From positions 744,001 to 808,000 of the forward strand of contig OY730477.1 in the NCBI GenBank assembly GCA_963422745.1: DNA of 64,000 nucleotides, read 5' to 3'. Under the pieces are notes generated by a model that was given only the letters and a program-made list of their open reading frames with translations, had not been told where the DNA came from and did no database searches. Every line of letters starts with the position of its first letter. Positions within the stretch are counted from its first letter, which is position 1. Shown piece after piece: positions 35,739 through 44,292 of this stretch. A program made the position numbers and the translations under genes. The DNA is from G963422745 sp963422745 (GTDB lineage Bacteria; Actinomycetota; Acidimicrobiia; Acidimicrobiales; Aldehydirespiratoraceae).

Positions 35739-36986
35739 ATGAACAAAAGACATGGACGCTTGTTGCTGTCATTATTTGTTGTAGTAGCGTTGTTCGCGGC
35801 TGCCTGCGGCGATGATGATGACACGTCCCCTGAAGAGACTACGCCTCCTGAAGAGACTACGCCTTCAGGGACAGAGACTACGCCTCCTGAAGAGACTACG
35901 CCTCCAGAGACAGAGACTACGCCTCCTGAAGAGACTACGCCTCCAGAGACCACGCCTCCTAAAGAGACTGATGAGATGCCTGGTGAGGGCGTAACGGTCA
36001 GAATGGCTCGAGCCGACTGGACAACAGGATATTTCCAGGCTCAGGTTCACAAGCAACTCTTGGAAGAGCTCGGCTATGAGGTGACCGAGCCGTCTGAACG
36101 GGAGCTAGGCCCGTCGTTGGCTTATTTGGCTATGGCTCAGGGCGATATTGACTTCTGGGCTAACAGTTGGTACCCGGGCCATAAATCATGGTTGGCGCCA
36201 GAGATGCCTGACGGGTCTTTGGTGGGAGACCATCTTGAGATTGTGGGCGAACAGATGATGGGTGGCGGCCCTCAGGGTTTCGTGATTACAAAGTCGGTCG
36301 CCGATGAGTATAACATCACTCATCTTGATCAGCTGAATGACGATCCGGAAATCACCGCTATGTTTGATACTGATGGAAACGGAAAGGCTAATATCTACGG
36401 CTGTCCCGAGAGTTGGACCTGCGATGATATCATCAACAGCCAGATAGCATTTTCGGGTTGGGATAACATTGAACAGGTTCAAGCGGGTTACGACGCTATG
36501 GTGGCAGAGGCTGAGACAAAGGTCAATGCCGGTGAGCCCGCTGTACTCTATACATGGGCTCCTAGTGGATATGTCACCCAATTCCGGCCCGGCGACAACG
36601 TTGTGTGGCTGGCAGTTGAGGAAGTGATTGATGATTCAAACCCGACCGGCCTAGAGGGCGGCGAGGGGCATGATCAGACACCCGGACAGGTTCCTATCGG
36701 GCCAGATCAGTGTCCTGCAGCTGCGGATTCAGGTGCCTGTCAGGTTGGTTGGATAGCAGCCGATATCCAGGTTACAGCCAATAGTGATTTCCTTGCAGCC
36801 AATCCGGCCGCGAAAGCTCTGTGGGAGGCGGTTATCCTGTCACCCGTTGATGTGACGCTAGCAATCATTGAGCAGAATAGCGGGAAAGACTCGGAACCTG
36901 AAATAGCTCAGTTGGCTTCCGACTGGATCGCAGACAATCGAGCTGTTGTTGATGAATGGATAGCAACTGCTAAGGCTGCTGCGTAA
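35739..36986 (+). CDS. proX: Glycine betaine ABC transporter, substrate-binding lipoprotein
   Basis: 415 residues. The signal peptide ends in the lipobox FAAAC, followed by DDDD and a low-complexity linker of about 50 residues made of repeated TPPEET-type units. The binding domain starts near residue 84 (GVTVRMARADWTTGYFQAQV) and shows the Trp-rich features of the OpuAC/ProX family: DFWANSWYPGH, and YTWAPSGYVTQFRPGDNVVW. These aromatic residues form the cage for quaternary ammonium groups. The linker is longer than usual and its DNA is a tandem repeat. A good Shine-Dalgarno AGGAGGG lies 8 bp upstream. A terminator follows at 37007. Confidence 0.92.
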   Translation: MNKRHGRLLLSLFVVVALFAAACGDDDDTSPEETTPPEETTPSGTETTPPEETTPPETETTPPEETTPPETTPPKETDEMPGEGVTVRMARADWTTGYFQAQVHKQLLEELGYEVTEPSERELGPSLAYLAMAQGDIDFWANSWYPGHKSWLAPEMPDGSLVGDHLEIVGEQMMGGGPQGFVITKSVADEYNITHLDQLNDDPEITAMFDTDGNGKANIYGCPESWTCDDIINSQIAFSGWDNIEQVQAGYDAMVAEAETKVNAGEPAVLYTWAPSGYVTQFRPGDNVVWLAVEEVIDDSNPTGLEGGEGHDQTPGQVPIGPDQCPAAADSGACQVGWIAADIQVTANSDFLAANPAAKALWEAVILSPVDVTLAIIEQNSGKDSEPEIAQLASDWIADNRAVVDEWIATAKAAA

Positions 36987-37006
36987 TTCTAGCTAGTTGA
37001 TTTTGA

Positions 37007-37040
37007 GAGATGAGGGTGGGGCCGATCCCACCCTCATCTC
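37007..37040 (+). terminator. Intrinsic terminator after proX
   Basis: Fourteen-bp perfect stem, GAGATGAGGGTGGG with CCCACCCTCATCTC, and a 6-nt loop, followed by TTGTTGCT. It starts 20 bp after the proX stop, so proX transcription probably ends here and the next genes have their own promoter. Confidence 0.8.
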
Positions 37041-37162
37041 TTGTTGCTAGCCTCAATTATGTATGGAACATGCCCTCGGTGTCGGTTGTCACCTTGCATG
37101 CTGGCATATTGTGGTATCTGATTGTGCCTTGCCTCTTTTTGGTCCTGGCTGGGTGATGTCTC

Positions 37163-37191
37163 TTGATGTCCTCAAGATGAGCTGCTAACGT
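37163..37191 (+). promoter_or_regulatory. Candidate promoter for the repeat protein and proW
   Basis: TTGATG (37163) and TAACGT (37186) are separated by 17 bp and lie downstream of the proX terminator, about 40 bp before the next start codon. The match to the consensus is moderate. Confidence 0.35.
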
Positions 37192-37230
37192 GAACCCAAC
37201 CCAAGAAAAGATGAGAGATGGTGGGGGGCC

Positions 37231-39159
37231 ATGAGGGGAACCATGATGTGGTCGCCTAGGTGGGTACGCCTGCCCCTGTTGTGGTTTGTAAGTGTACTAA
37301 TGGCCAGTGCAGCAGTAGCCATAATTCTGTCAGTTCCGGCTGTAGCAGGTGCCAATGCTGAAACTGGCAGGACTACTGGGCCAGGATCACAGTCCTGCCC
37401 GGACACTGGCCCAGGGGAAACAGTGGTATTGCGGGAGGGGACTTGCGTGATTTCCTGGACCAAGACAACTGACGGAGTAGCGGATTGCTCCAACCGCTCC
37501 GGTGATCCAAATCCGTGGACCCTAAACGGTGTGCAATGCATTCGTGTAGTCAATGAGGAATATCAGGTCCAGACCACACGACGGGTGGCGCCCTTTTCGG
37601 AGCGGGTGCGGGTGGCGCCGTTCTCAAAGCGGGTACGGGTGGCGCCCTTTTCGGAGCGGGTGCGGGTGGCGCCGTTCTCAAAGCGGGTGCGGGTGGTGCC
37701 CTTTTCGGAGCGGGTGCGGGTGGCGCCCTTTTCGGAGCGGGTGCGGGTGGCGCCGTTCTCAAAGCGGGTGCGGGTGGCGCCGTTCTCAAAGCTGATCTAT
37801 CAGCCTGTCCCCTACACATACAATGTGGAGATCCGGGATAGATGCGTGCGTTGGAATTACCAGAATGGTGAATGTACAGGGTGGAGATATCGAACTGAGA
37901 TTCGTAAAGGCTTTAAGGTTGGTCCAGTTAGGGTGCCATTATACAACTATGAAACCAGAGATCTCTATAAGTATGAAACTAGGCAGGTCTACAACTATGA
38001 AACCAGAGAAGTCTACAACTATGGCTCTAAGGATGTCCATAACTATGGCTCCAAAGATGTCTACAATTATGAAACTCAAGAAGTCTACAACTACGATACT
38101 AGAGAGGTCTACAACTATGAGAAAATCTATGACACACGGACTAGACCGGTCACCAAAATAAAACCGCATATCTTGGTCTGCCCCGACGGGTTCGCTCGCG
38201 ATGGTCAACGTTGCTCCCGGCAGATGATTAGGAGGGTGACACCAATACCATTGATGTCAGCTCCTTCAGCGCCTGAGGGCCGAGCTGTGATAGTCGGTGA
38301 TGGGAAGGTGACGCTCAAGTGGGCATCAAATGGTAAAGATACCACGTCTGAATATCAATGTTGGTACAGACCCGTAGGTTATCGTGAGGCGTGGATTAGA
38401 TCTGTAGTCACATCCAGCCTGAGTTGTACCATAACAGGCTTGGCCAACGGGACTGCCTACCATTTTGCAGTACGGGCAAGCAATCAAGCTGGCACAAGTT
38501 CATCCTTCACATGGCCTCATGTTGCACTACCGTTGCCTAAACCGAATATGGTTATTGAAGTACAAGAAAGTATTTCAACTAGTTCTTCTAGTACAACCAC
38601 TGATGGTAGTTGTAGAATCTGGTCAGATGTTGATGCTCGTATAGTCTTTGAGCCTCTTCACCACATGCAAGCTGATATTACCTACCAATTTGAGTGCAAC
38701 GGTATCTGGGAAATGCTTGATGAACCTATTGAGGCAAATTTCTTTGGTCCTGTATTGTGCCTCCATGATCTAAGCGATCTTGATCTTGATAAAACGATGT
38801 GGGTAAGTAAATCTTACTGCACTGTTTTCGTCGCCAAGAATGTAGGATTCTACCAGTCTGCAGTTGATGATATAGCAGCAAACCTTAAGAAAATGCTCAA
38901 TGACGCTAATGTTGTAGTTGACACTAAATGGGTCGATTTTTCTCAGATAGCAGACTATACGACAAGTGTAAGTTTCGAGGTAGAGTATGTTTCAACTAGC
39001 ATAGTTGCTTCAAGGGGTGGTGTCGAATCCTGGCAGCGTCAAATATATGGGACAGCCTTAGCAATAGGAAGCAATTCAGGGTTTTTCCCCATAGTGGCCT
39101 GGGGCAAAGAAGGTAGTCCCTATATCATAGACAATGTCATTACTGTCCGCCCGAAGTGA
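37231..39159 (+). CDS. Secreted protein with nine- and eight-residue tandem repeats and an FN3-like domain
   Basis: 642 residues, function not recognised. A signal peptide (LPLLWFVSVLMASAAVAIIL, cleavage near AGA) is followed by a Cys-containing region of about 70 residues. Eight copies of a 9-residue unit RVAPFS(E/K)RV lie at 118-189. A Cys-rich spacer (RDRCVRWNYQNGECTGWRYR) leads to eight copies of an 8-residue unit like YNYETREV at 238-301. Next are a Cys-containing segment (LVCPDGFARDGQRCSR), one FN3-like domain (about 345-430) and a unique C-terminal region of about 210 residues. The first repeat is strongly basic, the second rich in Tyr. A GGGGGG-rich Shine-Dalgarno precedes ATG 37231. 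It sits between proX and proW, followed by a 34-residue peptide. Confidence 0.8.
   Translation: MRGTMMWSPRWVRLPLLWFVSVLMASAAVAIILSVPAVAGANAETGRTTGPGSQSCPDTGPGETVVLREGTCVISWTKTTDGVADCSNRSGDPNPWTLNGVQCIRVVNEEYQVQTTRRVAPFSERVRVAPFSKRVRVAPFSERVRVAPFSKRVRVVPFSERVRVAPFSERVRVAPFSKRVRVAPFSKLIYQPVPYTYNVEIRDRCVRWNYQNGECTGWRYRTEIRKGFKVGPVRVPLYNYETRDLYKYETRQVYNYETREVYNYGSKDVHNYGSKDVYNYETQEVYNYDTREVYNYEKIYDTRTRPVTKIKPHILVCPDGFARDGQRCSRQMIRRVTPIPLMSAPSAPEGRAVIVGDGKVTLKWASNGKDTTSEYQCWYRPVGYREAWIRSVVTSSLSCTITGLANGTAYHFAVRASNQAGTSSSFTWPHVALPLPKPNMVIEVQESISTSSSSTTTDGSCRIWSDVDARIVFEPLHHMQADITYQFECNGIWEMLDEPIEANFFGPVLCLHDLSDLDLDKTMWVSKSYCTVFVAKNVGFYQSAVDDIAANLKKMLNDANVVVDTKWVDFSQIADYTTSVSFEVEYVSTSIVASRGGVESWQRQIYGTALAIGSNSGFFPIVAWGKEGSPYIIDNVITVRPK
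37582..37797 (+). repeat. 27-bp tandem repeat, 8 copies, coding RVAPFSxRV
   Basis: Eight units in frame inside the secreted protein. Two subtypes alternate irregularly (CCCTTTTCGGAG for PFSE and CCGTTCTCAAAG for PFSK). The order E,K,E,K,E,E,K,K points to block duplication. Confidence 0.95.
37942..38133 (+). repeat. 24-bp repeat, 8 copies, coding YNYETREV-like units
   Basis: Eight in-frame units, more diverged than the 27-bp array, with Tyr at positions 1 and 3 nearly always kept (one His). Two adjacent units read (Y/H)NYGSKDV. Confidence 0.95.
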
Positions 39160-39165
39160 GGAATC

Positions 39166-39270
39166 ATGGTCGCTCCGGTAGATCAAAGTAAGAAGTTGGT
39201 CTTTCTCTTCCTTGGCGTTCTATTTATGGTAACTTGCTTGACGACTTTGAATGGAGGCGTTCATAAATGA
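39166..39270 (+). CDS. 34-residue single-span membrane peptide
   Basis: ATG 39166 opens a frame of 34 codons ending in TGA 39268-39270, which overlaps the proW ATG (39267) as ATGA. It begins MVAPVDQSKK, then a hydrophobic stretch LVFLFLGVLFMVTCL, then TTLNGGVHK. A TGAGGA box precedes it, right after the stop of the repeat protein. The position and overlap speak for a real, translationally coupled small membrane protein; it might be a transporter accessory or only a leader for proW. Confidence 0.6.
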   Translation: MVAPVDQSKKLVFLFLGVLFMVTCLTTLNGGVHK

Positions 39271-41357
39271 GCTACTTAGCTCAAACTACTGACAAAGAGC
39301 CGGGTGATCCCTCGCTACTAGATAATCTTGTGCTTGACGAGTATGAGATTCCTTTTGGCGCGTGGATGGACCAGGCGGTTGACTGGATTTCGGTCAACCT
39401 CGGCTGGCTGCTAGATGTGATCAGGTGGCCCTTTAGGACCCTGATCAACTTCTTGGTCCAGGACATCTTGGAGCCGGTTTCCTGGGTATGGGTAATCCTG
39501 CTATTCTTTGTGATCGGCTCCCTGGTGAGAAACATCAAGGTCGGTGCCTTTGCCGGTATTGGCCTAGGGGTGTGCGGACTCCTCGGTAATGCTCTATGGC
39601 TTGAGACGGCGCGCACGATCGGTTATGTGGGTGTGGCCGTTCTGTTGTGTGTTTTGATCGGTATTCCGGTCGGAATAGCGTGCGGCCGGATGGACGCATT
39701 GTGGCAGGTGGTCAGACCGGCGTTGGATGCCATGCAGGTCGTGCACTCATTCGTCTACATGCTTCCGTTCATCTATTTCTTTGGTGTAGGAGAAGTTTCG
39801 GCCACGATGGTGACGATGGTATTCGCGTTGCCGCCGCTGGTGCGGCTCACCAATCTCGGTATCCGTCAAGTACCTGAGGATGTTGTGGAGGCAAGCCGAG
39901 CTTACGGAGCTCCCGAGTGGCGGGTACTCATTGATGTGCAGATTCCGTTGGCTCGATCTGCCATCATGACCGGCATCAATCAGACTTTGTTGCTAGCTAT
40001 ATCCATGCTAGGCATCGCGGCGATCATGGGCGCAGGAGGTCTGGGTCGCCCGCTCTTGGGCGCGCTGAACCGTCAAAGTGTGGCGGAGGGTGCTGCGGCC
40101 GGATTGGCCTTCTTCTTAGTTGCAGTCGTTCTTGATCGCGTTTCTCAGCCCGAGAAAACCGATGGAGGGAGCTTGTTCCGCCGTATCCGCTTAGCTTGGG
40201 CCCACCGTCGTGATCCGGAAACTCTATTGAAGGATGACGTTGACCCCGCCGCGGATGAACCCGCTGCTGTTGACGTGACAACCCGGTCTGATGTTACCGT
40301 GGCTACGGTTACAACCGCGGAACGCAGGGCCATTCTGGTGGCAGCAGCTGGCGGCGTGCTGGCGGCTCTTTCCGTGTTTTTCACGTGGAGTAGCGGAGCT
40401 GGCTTTCTGAGCGCCTACGGCCGCCGAGTTGACGAAGAACTCATAGGTCAGTCCTTCAACGGCTTCTCGGCTAGTGGCGGGTCATGGTTTGGATATCTGG
40501 TTTTTGTTCTTGGGTTGTTCACGGTTGCTGCAGCCGTCACGACGGTTCTCGCCCCCGGCCGAGGGCCGCGCTGGTGGGCTACGGATGGCGCTGTGATATT
40601 CTCACTGGCCCTATTGGTTACGGTAGGCTGCTACATGCTGGCCGCACCCTCTGATCTGACGGTCGGCCAAACCACTGGAATCGGCGTGTACTTGAGTCTG
40701 GTCGGGGCGCTGGTTGCAGTATTCGGATCAGTGTGGTGGTTACGTCTAGCGCCCTACTCGTCGGTTCGTCCACTGTCTACCGGAATCGGGTGGGGCCGGC
40801 TGGTCGGCTCGGGTGCGGCTGTGATTATTGTTGCTATAGGTGCGATCTCGGGGTGGAGCTTTGATGGTAGAGCTGACTTGATTTTCTCAGCCGATGCCCT
40901 AGCCCAAATTGAAGCTTTGGAAGCTGAAGCCCGAGCGAACCCCGCTGATGCGGGTGTTATAGCCATGAAGATCGCAACTCTCTCAGAAGAACTCAAAACC
41001 GAAAAGAGTATCATTGTTGATGGGATCAGTAGCGAGGGATCCGGGTTGGGGATCTGGACTTTTTTGGTCGGTTTGGCTGGTTTAGCCGTTTCATTGCCTG
41101 CGGCAGGGTGTTTCGGTTGTCTTGAACGTGATCGGTGGCTCTGGAGCACAATCACGGCTGGGATTGGGGCCGGAGTTGCGAGCGTGGCATTTGGATGGAT
41201 TTTCACTCACGTGCGTTCTGCTGACGACAACTACTTGAGCGGTGTTGGATCGTTTCTTGTGTTAGTGGGTGGTTGTGTGTTGGTGGCCAGTACGGCGGGA
41301 GTGCTCAAGGAGTTCCGCCGCTCTAAAGTGTACTCGGGTGTGGTCAGCGCAAACTAA
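39267..41357 (+). CDS. proW: Glycine betaine ABC transporter permease with an extra C-terminal membrane domain
   Basis: 696 residues, about twice a normal ProW. Residues 1-290 are the permease: an N-terminal cytosolic part, about six membrane spans and the EAA-type loop VEASRAYGAPEWRVLIDVQIPLA reaching into GINQTLLLA. After a charged linker (about 295-355) comes a second part (356-690) of six or more hydrophobic segments unlike the permease. It includes a hydrophilic loop of about 60 residues with EALEAEARANPADAG. I do not recognise this second domain. The start overlaps the stop of the small peptide. Together with ProV and ProX it would form the betaine importer. Confidence 0.88.
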   Translation: MSYLAQTTDKEPGDPSLLDNLVLDEYEIPFGAWMDQAVDWISVNLGWLLDVIRWPFRTLINFLVQDILEPVSWVWVILLFFVIGSLVRNIKVGAFAGIGLGVCGLLGNALWLETARTIGYVGVAVLLCVLIGIPVGIACGRMDALWQVVRPALDAMQVVHSFVYMLPFIYFFGVGEVSATMVTMVFALPPLVRLTNLGIRQVPEDVVEASRAYGAPEWRVLIDVQIPLARSAIMTGINQTLLLAISMLGIAAIMGAGGLGRPLLGALNRQSVAEGAAAGLAFFLVAVVLDRVSQPEKTDGGSLFRRIRLAWAHRRDPETLLKDDVDPAADEPAAVDVTTRSDVTVATVTTAERRAILVAAAGGVLAALSVFFTWSSGAGFLSAYGRRVDEELIGQSFNGFSASGGSWFGYLVFVLGLFTVAAAVTTVLAPGRGPRWWATDGAVIFSLALLVTVGCYMLAAPSDLTVGQTTGIGVYLSLVGALVAVFGSVWWLRLAPYSSVRPLSTGIGWGRLVGSGAAVIIVAIGAISGWSFDGRADLIFSADALAQIEALEAEARANPADAGVIAMKIATLSEELKTEKSIIVDGISSEGSGLGIWTFLVGLAGLAVSLPAAGCFGCLERDRWLWSTITAGIGAGVASVAFGWIFTHVRSADDNYLSGVGSFLVLVGGCVLVASTAGVLKEFRRSKVYSGVVSAN

Positions 41358-42134
41358 GGAAACCGTAGCCTCTGAAACCCGTAACTTCTGAAACCCGTAG
41401 CCAGTTGATGAAGTTCAGAGACGGAGTTTGAGAGGCGCGCCCAGCTTAGCCTGGAGAATTGACTAGCTGATCCTTGTGCTCCATGAGGCCGGTGTCAACA
41501 GCCATGATCGTCCCTTTGTGGCCGCGCCGACGACCCTGTCAACATTACGGTGGCGCGAGCTTGAGGTAGCGCGGTGCCCTTCGCCTTTATGTAATTTGTG
41601 TGGTCGGCGCAAATGTGACCGAAGTCACCGCGGAATAGTTGCGATTCTTGGGTCTAACTGGCAAGATGCTGACATCGGCCCATGGGGCCGGACCTGAGCA
41701 TCCGGGACTGCCGGCTCTTCCCAACGGTAAGCGCGCGACACGGTGTCGCCGCCATCTTTCCCAGGAGTACTGCCATGGTGCACTACAACGTTTCTTTCTC
41801 GCGTGTATGGCGTGAGGCAATGGGTCCCGGTTTCGTCTCGGGTCCAGGTGAGAAGACCATCGCGGTAATCGCCGCGGCATCGGTCGGTCCATCTGGGGCT
41901 GGGCGTCCCGGTCGTCGCCGCTAGACGACAATCCGCAGTTGGCCAGGACGACCGTAGTTGGCCAGGCCGACGGCAGTTTGATAAGGCCGACCGTAGTTGG
42001 CCAGGCCGACGGCAGTTTGATAAGGCCGACCGCAGTTTCAACAGGCTGACCGCAGTTTGAACAGGCCGACCGATATCGCATCATGACTTAGGTGTTCAAG
42101 GTGATAGATGCCCGGTCCCTCTAGGCTCGGTGTT
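41358..42134. other. Long intergenic region, no supported gene
   Basis: About 780 bp between proW and the sulfhydrylase gene. It begins with a small repeat (TCTGAAACCCGTA twice near 41380-41400) and ends with a 20-bp tandem array. Short frames in between have no recognisable features. I looked for a methionine-related riboswitch before the sulfhydrylase and saw no convincing pattern. Confidence 0.45.
41933..42069. repeat. 19-20-bp tandem repeat, 7 units
   Basis: Units such as CCGTAGTTGGCCAGGCCGA and CGGCAGTTTGATAAGGCCGA follow each other; the pair of these two is itself repeated as a 39-bp block. It ends about 65 bp before the start of the sulfhydrylase gene. Confidence 0.9.
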
Positions 42135-43427
42135 ATGACAGAAGCCGACTTTCTGCGATTCGACACTCTGAGCCTTCATGCAGGCCAGCATCCCGACCCT
42201 GTAACCGGGGCACGGGCGGTGCCGATTTACATGACCACCTCGTACGTGTTTAACGACAGCGATCATGCCGCCAGTCTGTTCAACCTTGAAGTGCCAGGTT
42301 ACATCTACTCACGCATCAACAACCCCACAGTTGCGGTCCTCGAGGAGCGCCTAGCTGCCCTTGAGGGAGGCGTTGGGGCTGTTTGCACAGCGTCGGGGCA
42401 GGCGGCCTTTCATCTGGCGGTGCTCACCTTGATGGGCAGCGGCGGCCACATCGTCGCCGGGCGCAACATCTACGGGGGCACGCATCAGATGCTCAACGTC
42501 ACGCTGCCCCGTTTCGGCATTGAAACCACGTTCGTGGACCCCCGCCATCCCGAGGAGTTCGCAGCTGCGATCCGTCCCGAGACCCGGCTGGTGTTCGCCG
42601 AGACTCTCGGCAATCCTGGCATTGAAGTGCTTGACATTGAAGCAGTGGCCGATGAGGCCCATGCCGCGGGCTTGCCTCTGATGGTCGACTCGACCTTCAG
42701 CACGCCTTACCTGATGCGTCCGATCGAGTACGGTGCCGACATCATCATGCACTCGGCCACGAAATTCCTTGGCGGTCACGGGGTGGCCATTGGCGGTGCG
42801 CTTGTCGACAGTGGCCGGTTCGACTGGGAGGCCTCTGGGCGCTTCGACACGATGACCGAGCCCTACGCCGGTTATCACGGCATTTCGTTCGTTGACGAGT
42901 TCGGTCCTGCCGCGTTCGTCACCCGAGCCCGAGTCGAAGGCTTGCGTGATTTCGGCGCATGCCTTTCACCCGCTAACGCATTCCAGATACTGCAAGGCGT
43001 TGAGACCCTGTCGCTGCGGATGAGCCGACACGTCGAAAACACCGAAGCGATCGTTGAGATGCTCTCGGCTCACGATTCGGTTCGCTGGGTCAGCCATCCA
43101 AGCGCTTCAGATCACCCTGATCGGGAGCTGGCTCAGCGCCTCTACCCCCGCGGTACTGGTGCCATCTTGAGCTTCGGCATCAAAGGAGGCCGCGAAGCCG
43201 GTAGGAAGTTCATCGATTCGGTGAGGTTGGCTTCGCACCTCGCCAACGTCGGTGACGCCAAGACCCTGGTCTTGCACCCGGCGACCACTACGCATCGTCA
43301 ACTCTGTGCTGCCGACCTTGCCGAAGCTGGGATCACCGAAGACATGATCCGTATGTCTGTCGGTCTTGAGGATCGCCGAGACATCATCGACGATCTCTCC
43401 GCCGCACTGAAGGCCTCGCAGCGGTAG
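42135..43427 (+). CDS. metY: O-acetylhomoserine sulfhydrylase-type PLP enzyme
   Basis: 430 residues from ATG 42135 (TEADFLRFDTLSLHAGQHPD); an upstream start at 42108 is possible but lacks conserved residues. Member of the Cys/Met metabolism PLP family: YSRINNPTVAVLEERLAALE, the PLP lysine in SATKFLGGHG (about residue 212), and HPATTTHRQL near the C-terminus. The length and the insertion between about 230 and 270 fit O-acetylhomoserine sulfhydrylase, which makes homocysteine from O-acetylhomoserine and sulfide, rather than cystathionine gamma-synthase. An alpha/beta hydrolase gene follows after about 10 bp. Confidence 0.9.
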   Translation: MTEADFLRFDTLSLHAGQHPDPVTGARAVPIYMTTSYVFNDSDHAASLFNLEVPGYIYSRINNPTVAVLEERLAALEGGVGAVCTASGQAAFHLAVLTLMGSGGHIVAGRNIYGGTHQMLNVTLPRFGIETTFVDPRHPEEFAAAIRPETRLVFAETLGNPGIEVLDIEAVADEAHAAGLPLMVDSTFSTPYLMRPIEYGADIIMHSATKFLGGHGVAIGGALVDSGRFDWEASGRFDTMTEPYAGYHGISFVDEFGPAAFVTRARVEGLRDFGACLSPANAFQILQGVETLSLRMSRHVENTEAIVEMLSAHDSVRWVSHPSASDHPDRELAQRLYPRGTGAILSFGIKGGREAGRKFIDSVRLASHLANVGDAKTLVLHPATTTHRQLCAADLAEAGITEDMIRMSVGLEDRRDIIDDLSAALKASQR

Positions 43428-43437
43428 AGGTTCCGCC

Positions 43438-44241
43438 CTGGAAGTCACCGTCCACGGTCGCAAGGTCCGCTACGCCAACGGCGGAAGGCACCACGATCCG
43501 CGCCTGCCCGCAATGGTGTTAGTGCACGGCGCAGGCATGAACCGTTCGGTCTGGCAGCTCCAGACGCGGTTCTTTGCACATCACGGCTACCGAGTAGCCG
43601 CCGTTGACCTGCCCGGACACGGCCGATCCGATGGCCCAGCGCTGGACTCCATGTCTGCTCTTGGGGCCTGGGTCGGTGACGTGATCAAAGCACTGGACCT
43701 TAGCCCTGCCCACGTGATCGGCCATTCGATGGGCACCTACGTGGCCTTAGAAGCCGCTGCCGGGCACAGCAAACACATCCGCTCGCTGGTATTGATCGGC
43801 ACGGCCGCGGCGATGCCAGTGCACCCTGAACTCCTTCACGCTGCAGCTAGAGACGTTGAACACGCCAGCCGGTTGATGTCATCGTGGGGTTTCGGGCCCA
43901 GGGCCCACATCGGCCGTCACGCCGCACCCGGGATGTGGCTCATCGGTGGCTCGACTGCTCTGCTTGATACGTCACGCCCGGATTCGCTCGGGGTCGATTT
44001 GGCGATGTGCAATGCCTACAACGGGGCCACGTCAGCGGCTGCAGAGGTGTCGTGTCCGGTCTCATTCGTTCTCGGCTCGCTCGACAAGATGACCCCCGTT
44101 AGGCGTGCCGCGGCGCTGATTGAAGCCTGCAGCGATTCTCATGTGGTCACCGTGCAGGGAGTAGGCCATATGATTCCGATCGAAGCGCCGGATGCCACCC
44201 GCGATTCGATCCTCAACGCGTTGCGCCCGTTCGAGCACTAG
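43438..44241 (+). CDS. Alpha/beta hydrolase, probable CTG start
   Basis: Hydrolase fold with VLVHGAGMN (oxyanion region), nucleophile Ser in GHSMGTYV, acidic residue in LGSLDKMTP and His in GVGHMIP. The first ATG, at 43513, would cut off the first beta strand. The in-frame sequence upstream (EVTVHGRKVRYANGG) is a typical N-terminus for the family, but it has no ATG, GTG or TTG before the preceding stop. CTG 43438, with GAGG about 8 bp upstream, is the best candidate, giving 267 residues. The substrate is unknown; the gene is probably co-transcribed with metY. Confidence 0.8.
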   Translation: MEVTVHGRKVRYANGGRHHDPRLPAMVLVHGAGMNRSVWQLQTRFFAHHGYRVAAVDLPGHGRSDGPALDSMSALGAWVGDVIKALDLSPAHVIGHSMGTYVALEAAAGHSKHIRSLVLIGTAAAMPVHPELLHAAARDVEHASRLMSSWGFGPRAHIGRHAAPGMWLIGGSTALLDTSRPDSLGVDLAMCNAYNGATSAAAEVSCPVSFVLGSLDKMTPVRRAAALIEACSDSHVVTVQGVGHMIPIEAPDATRDSILNALRPFEH

Positions 44242-44292
44242 ACCCGCCTGTTTGAAAATTAGACCCTAGAGCGAACCTCAGGTACTAACGGC

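Noticed and set aside
41358..42134. Methionine-type riboswitch upstream of the sulfhydrylase
   Set aside because: I found no recognisable aptamer core or terminator hairpin; the last part is a tandem repeat.
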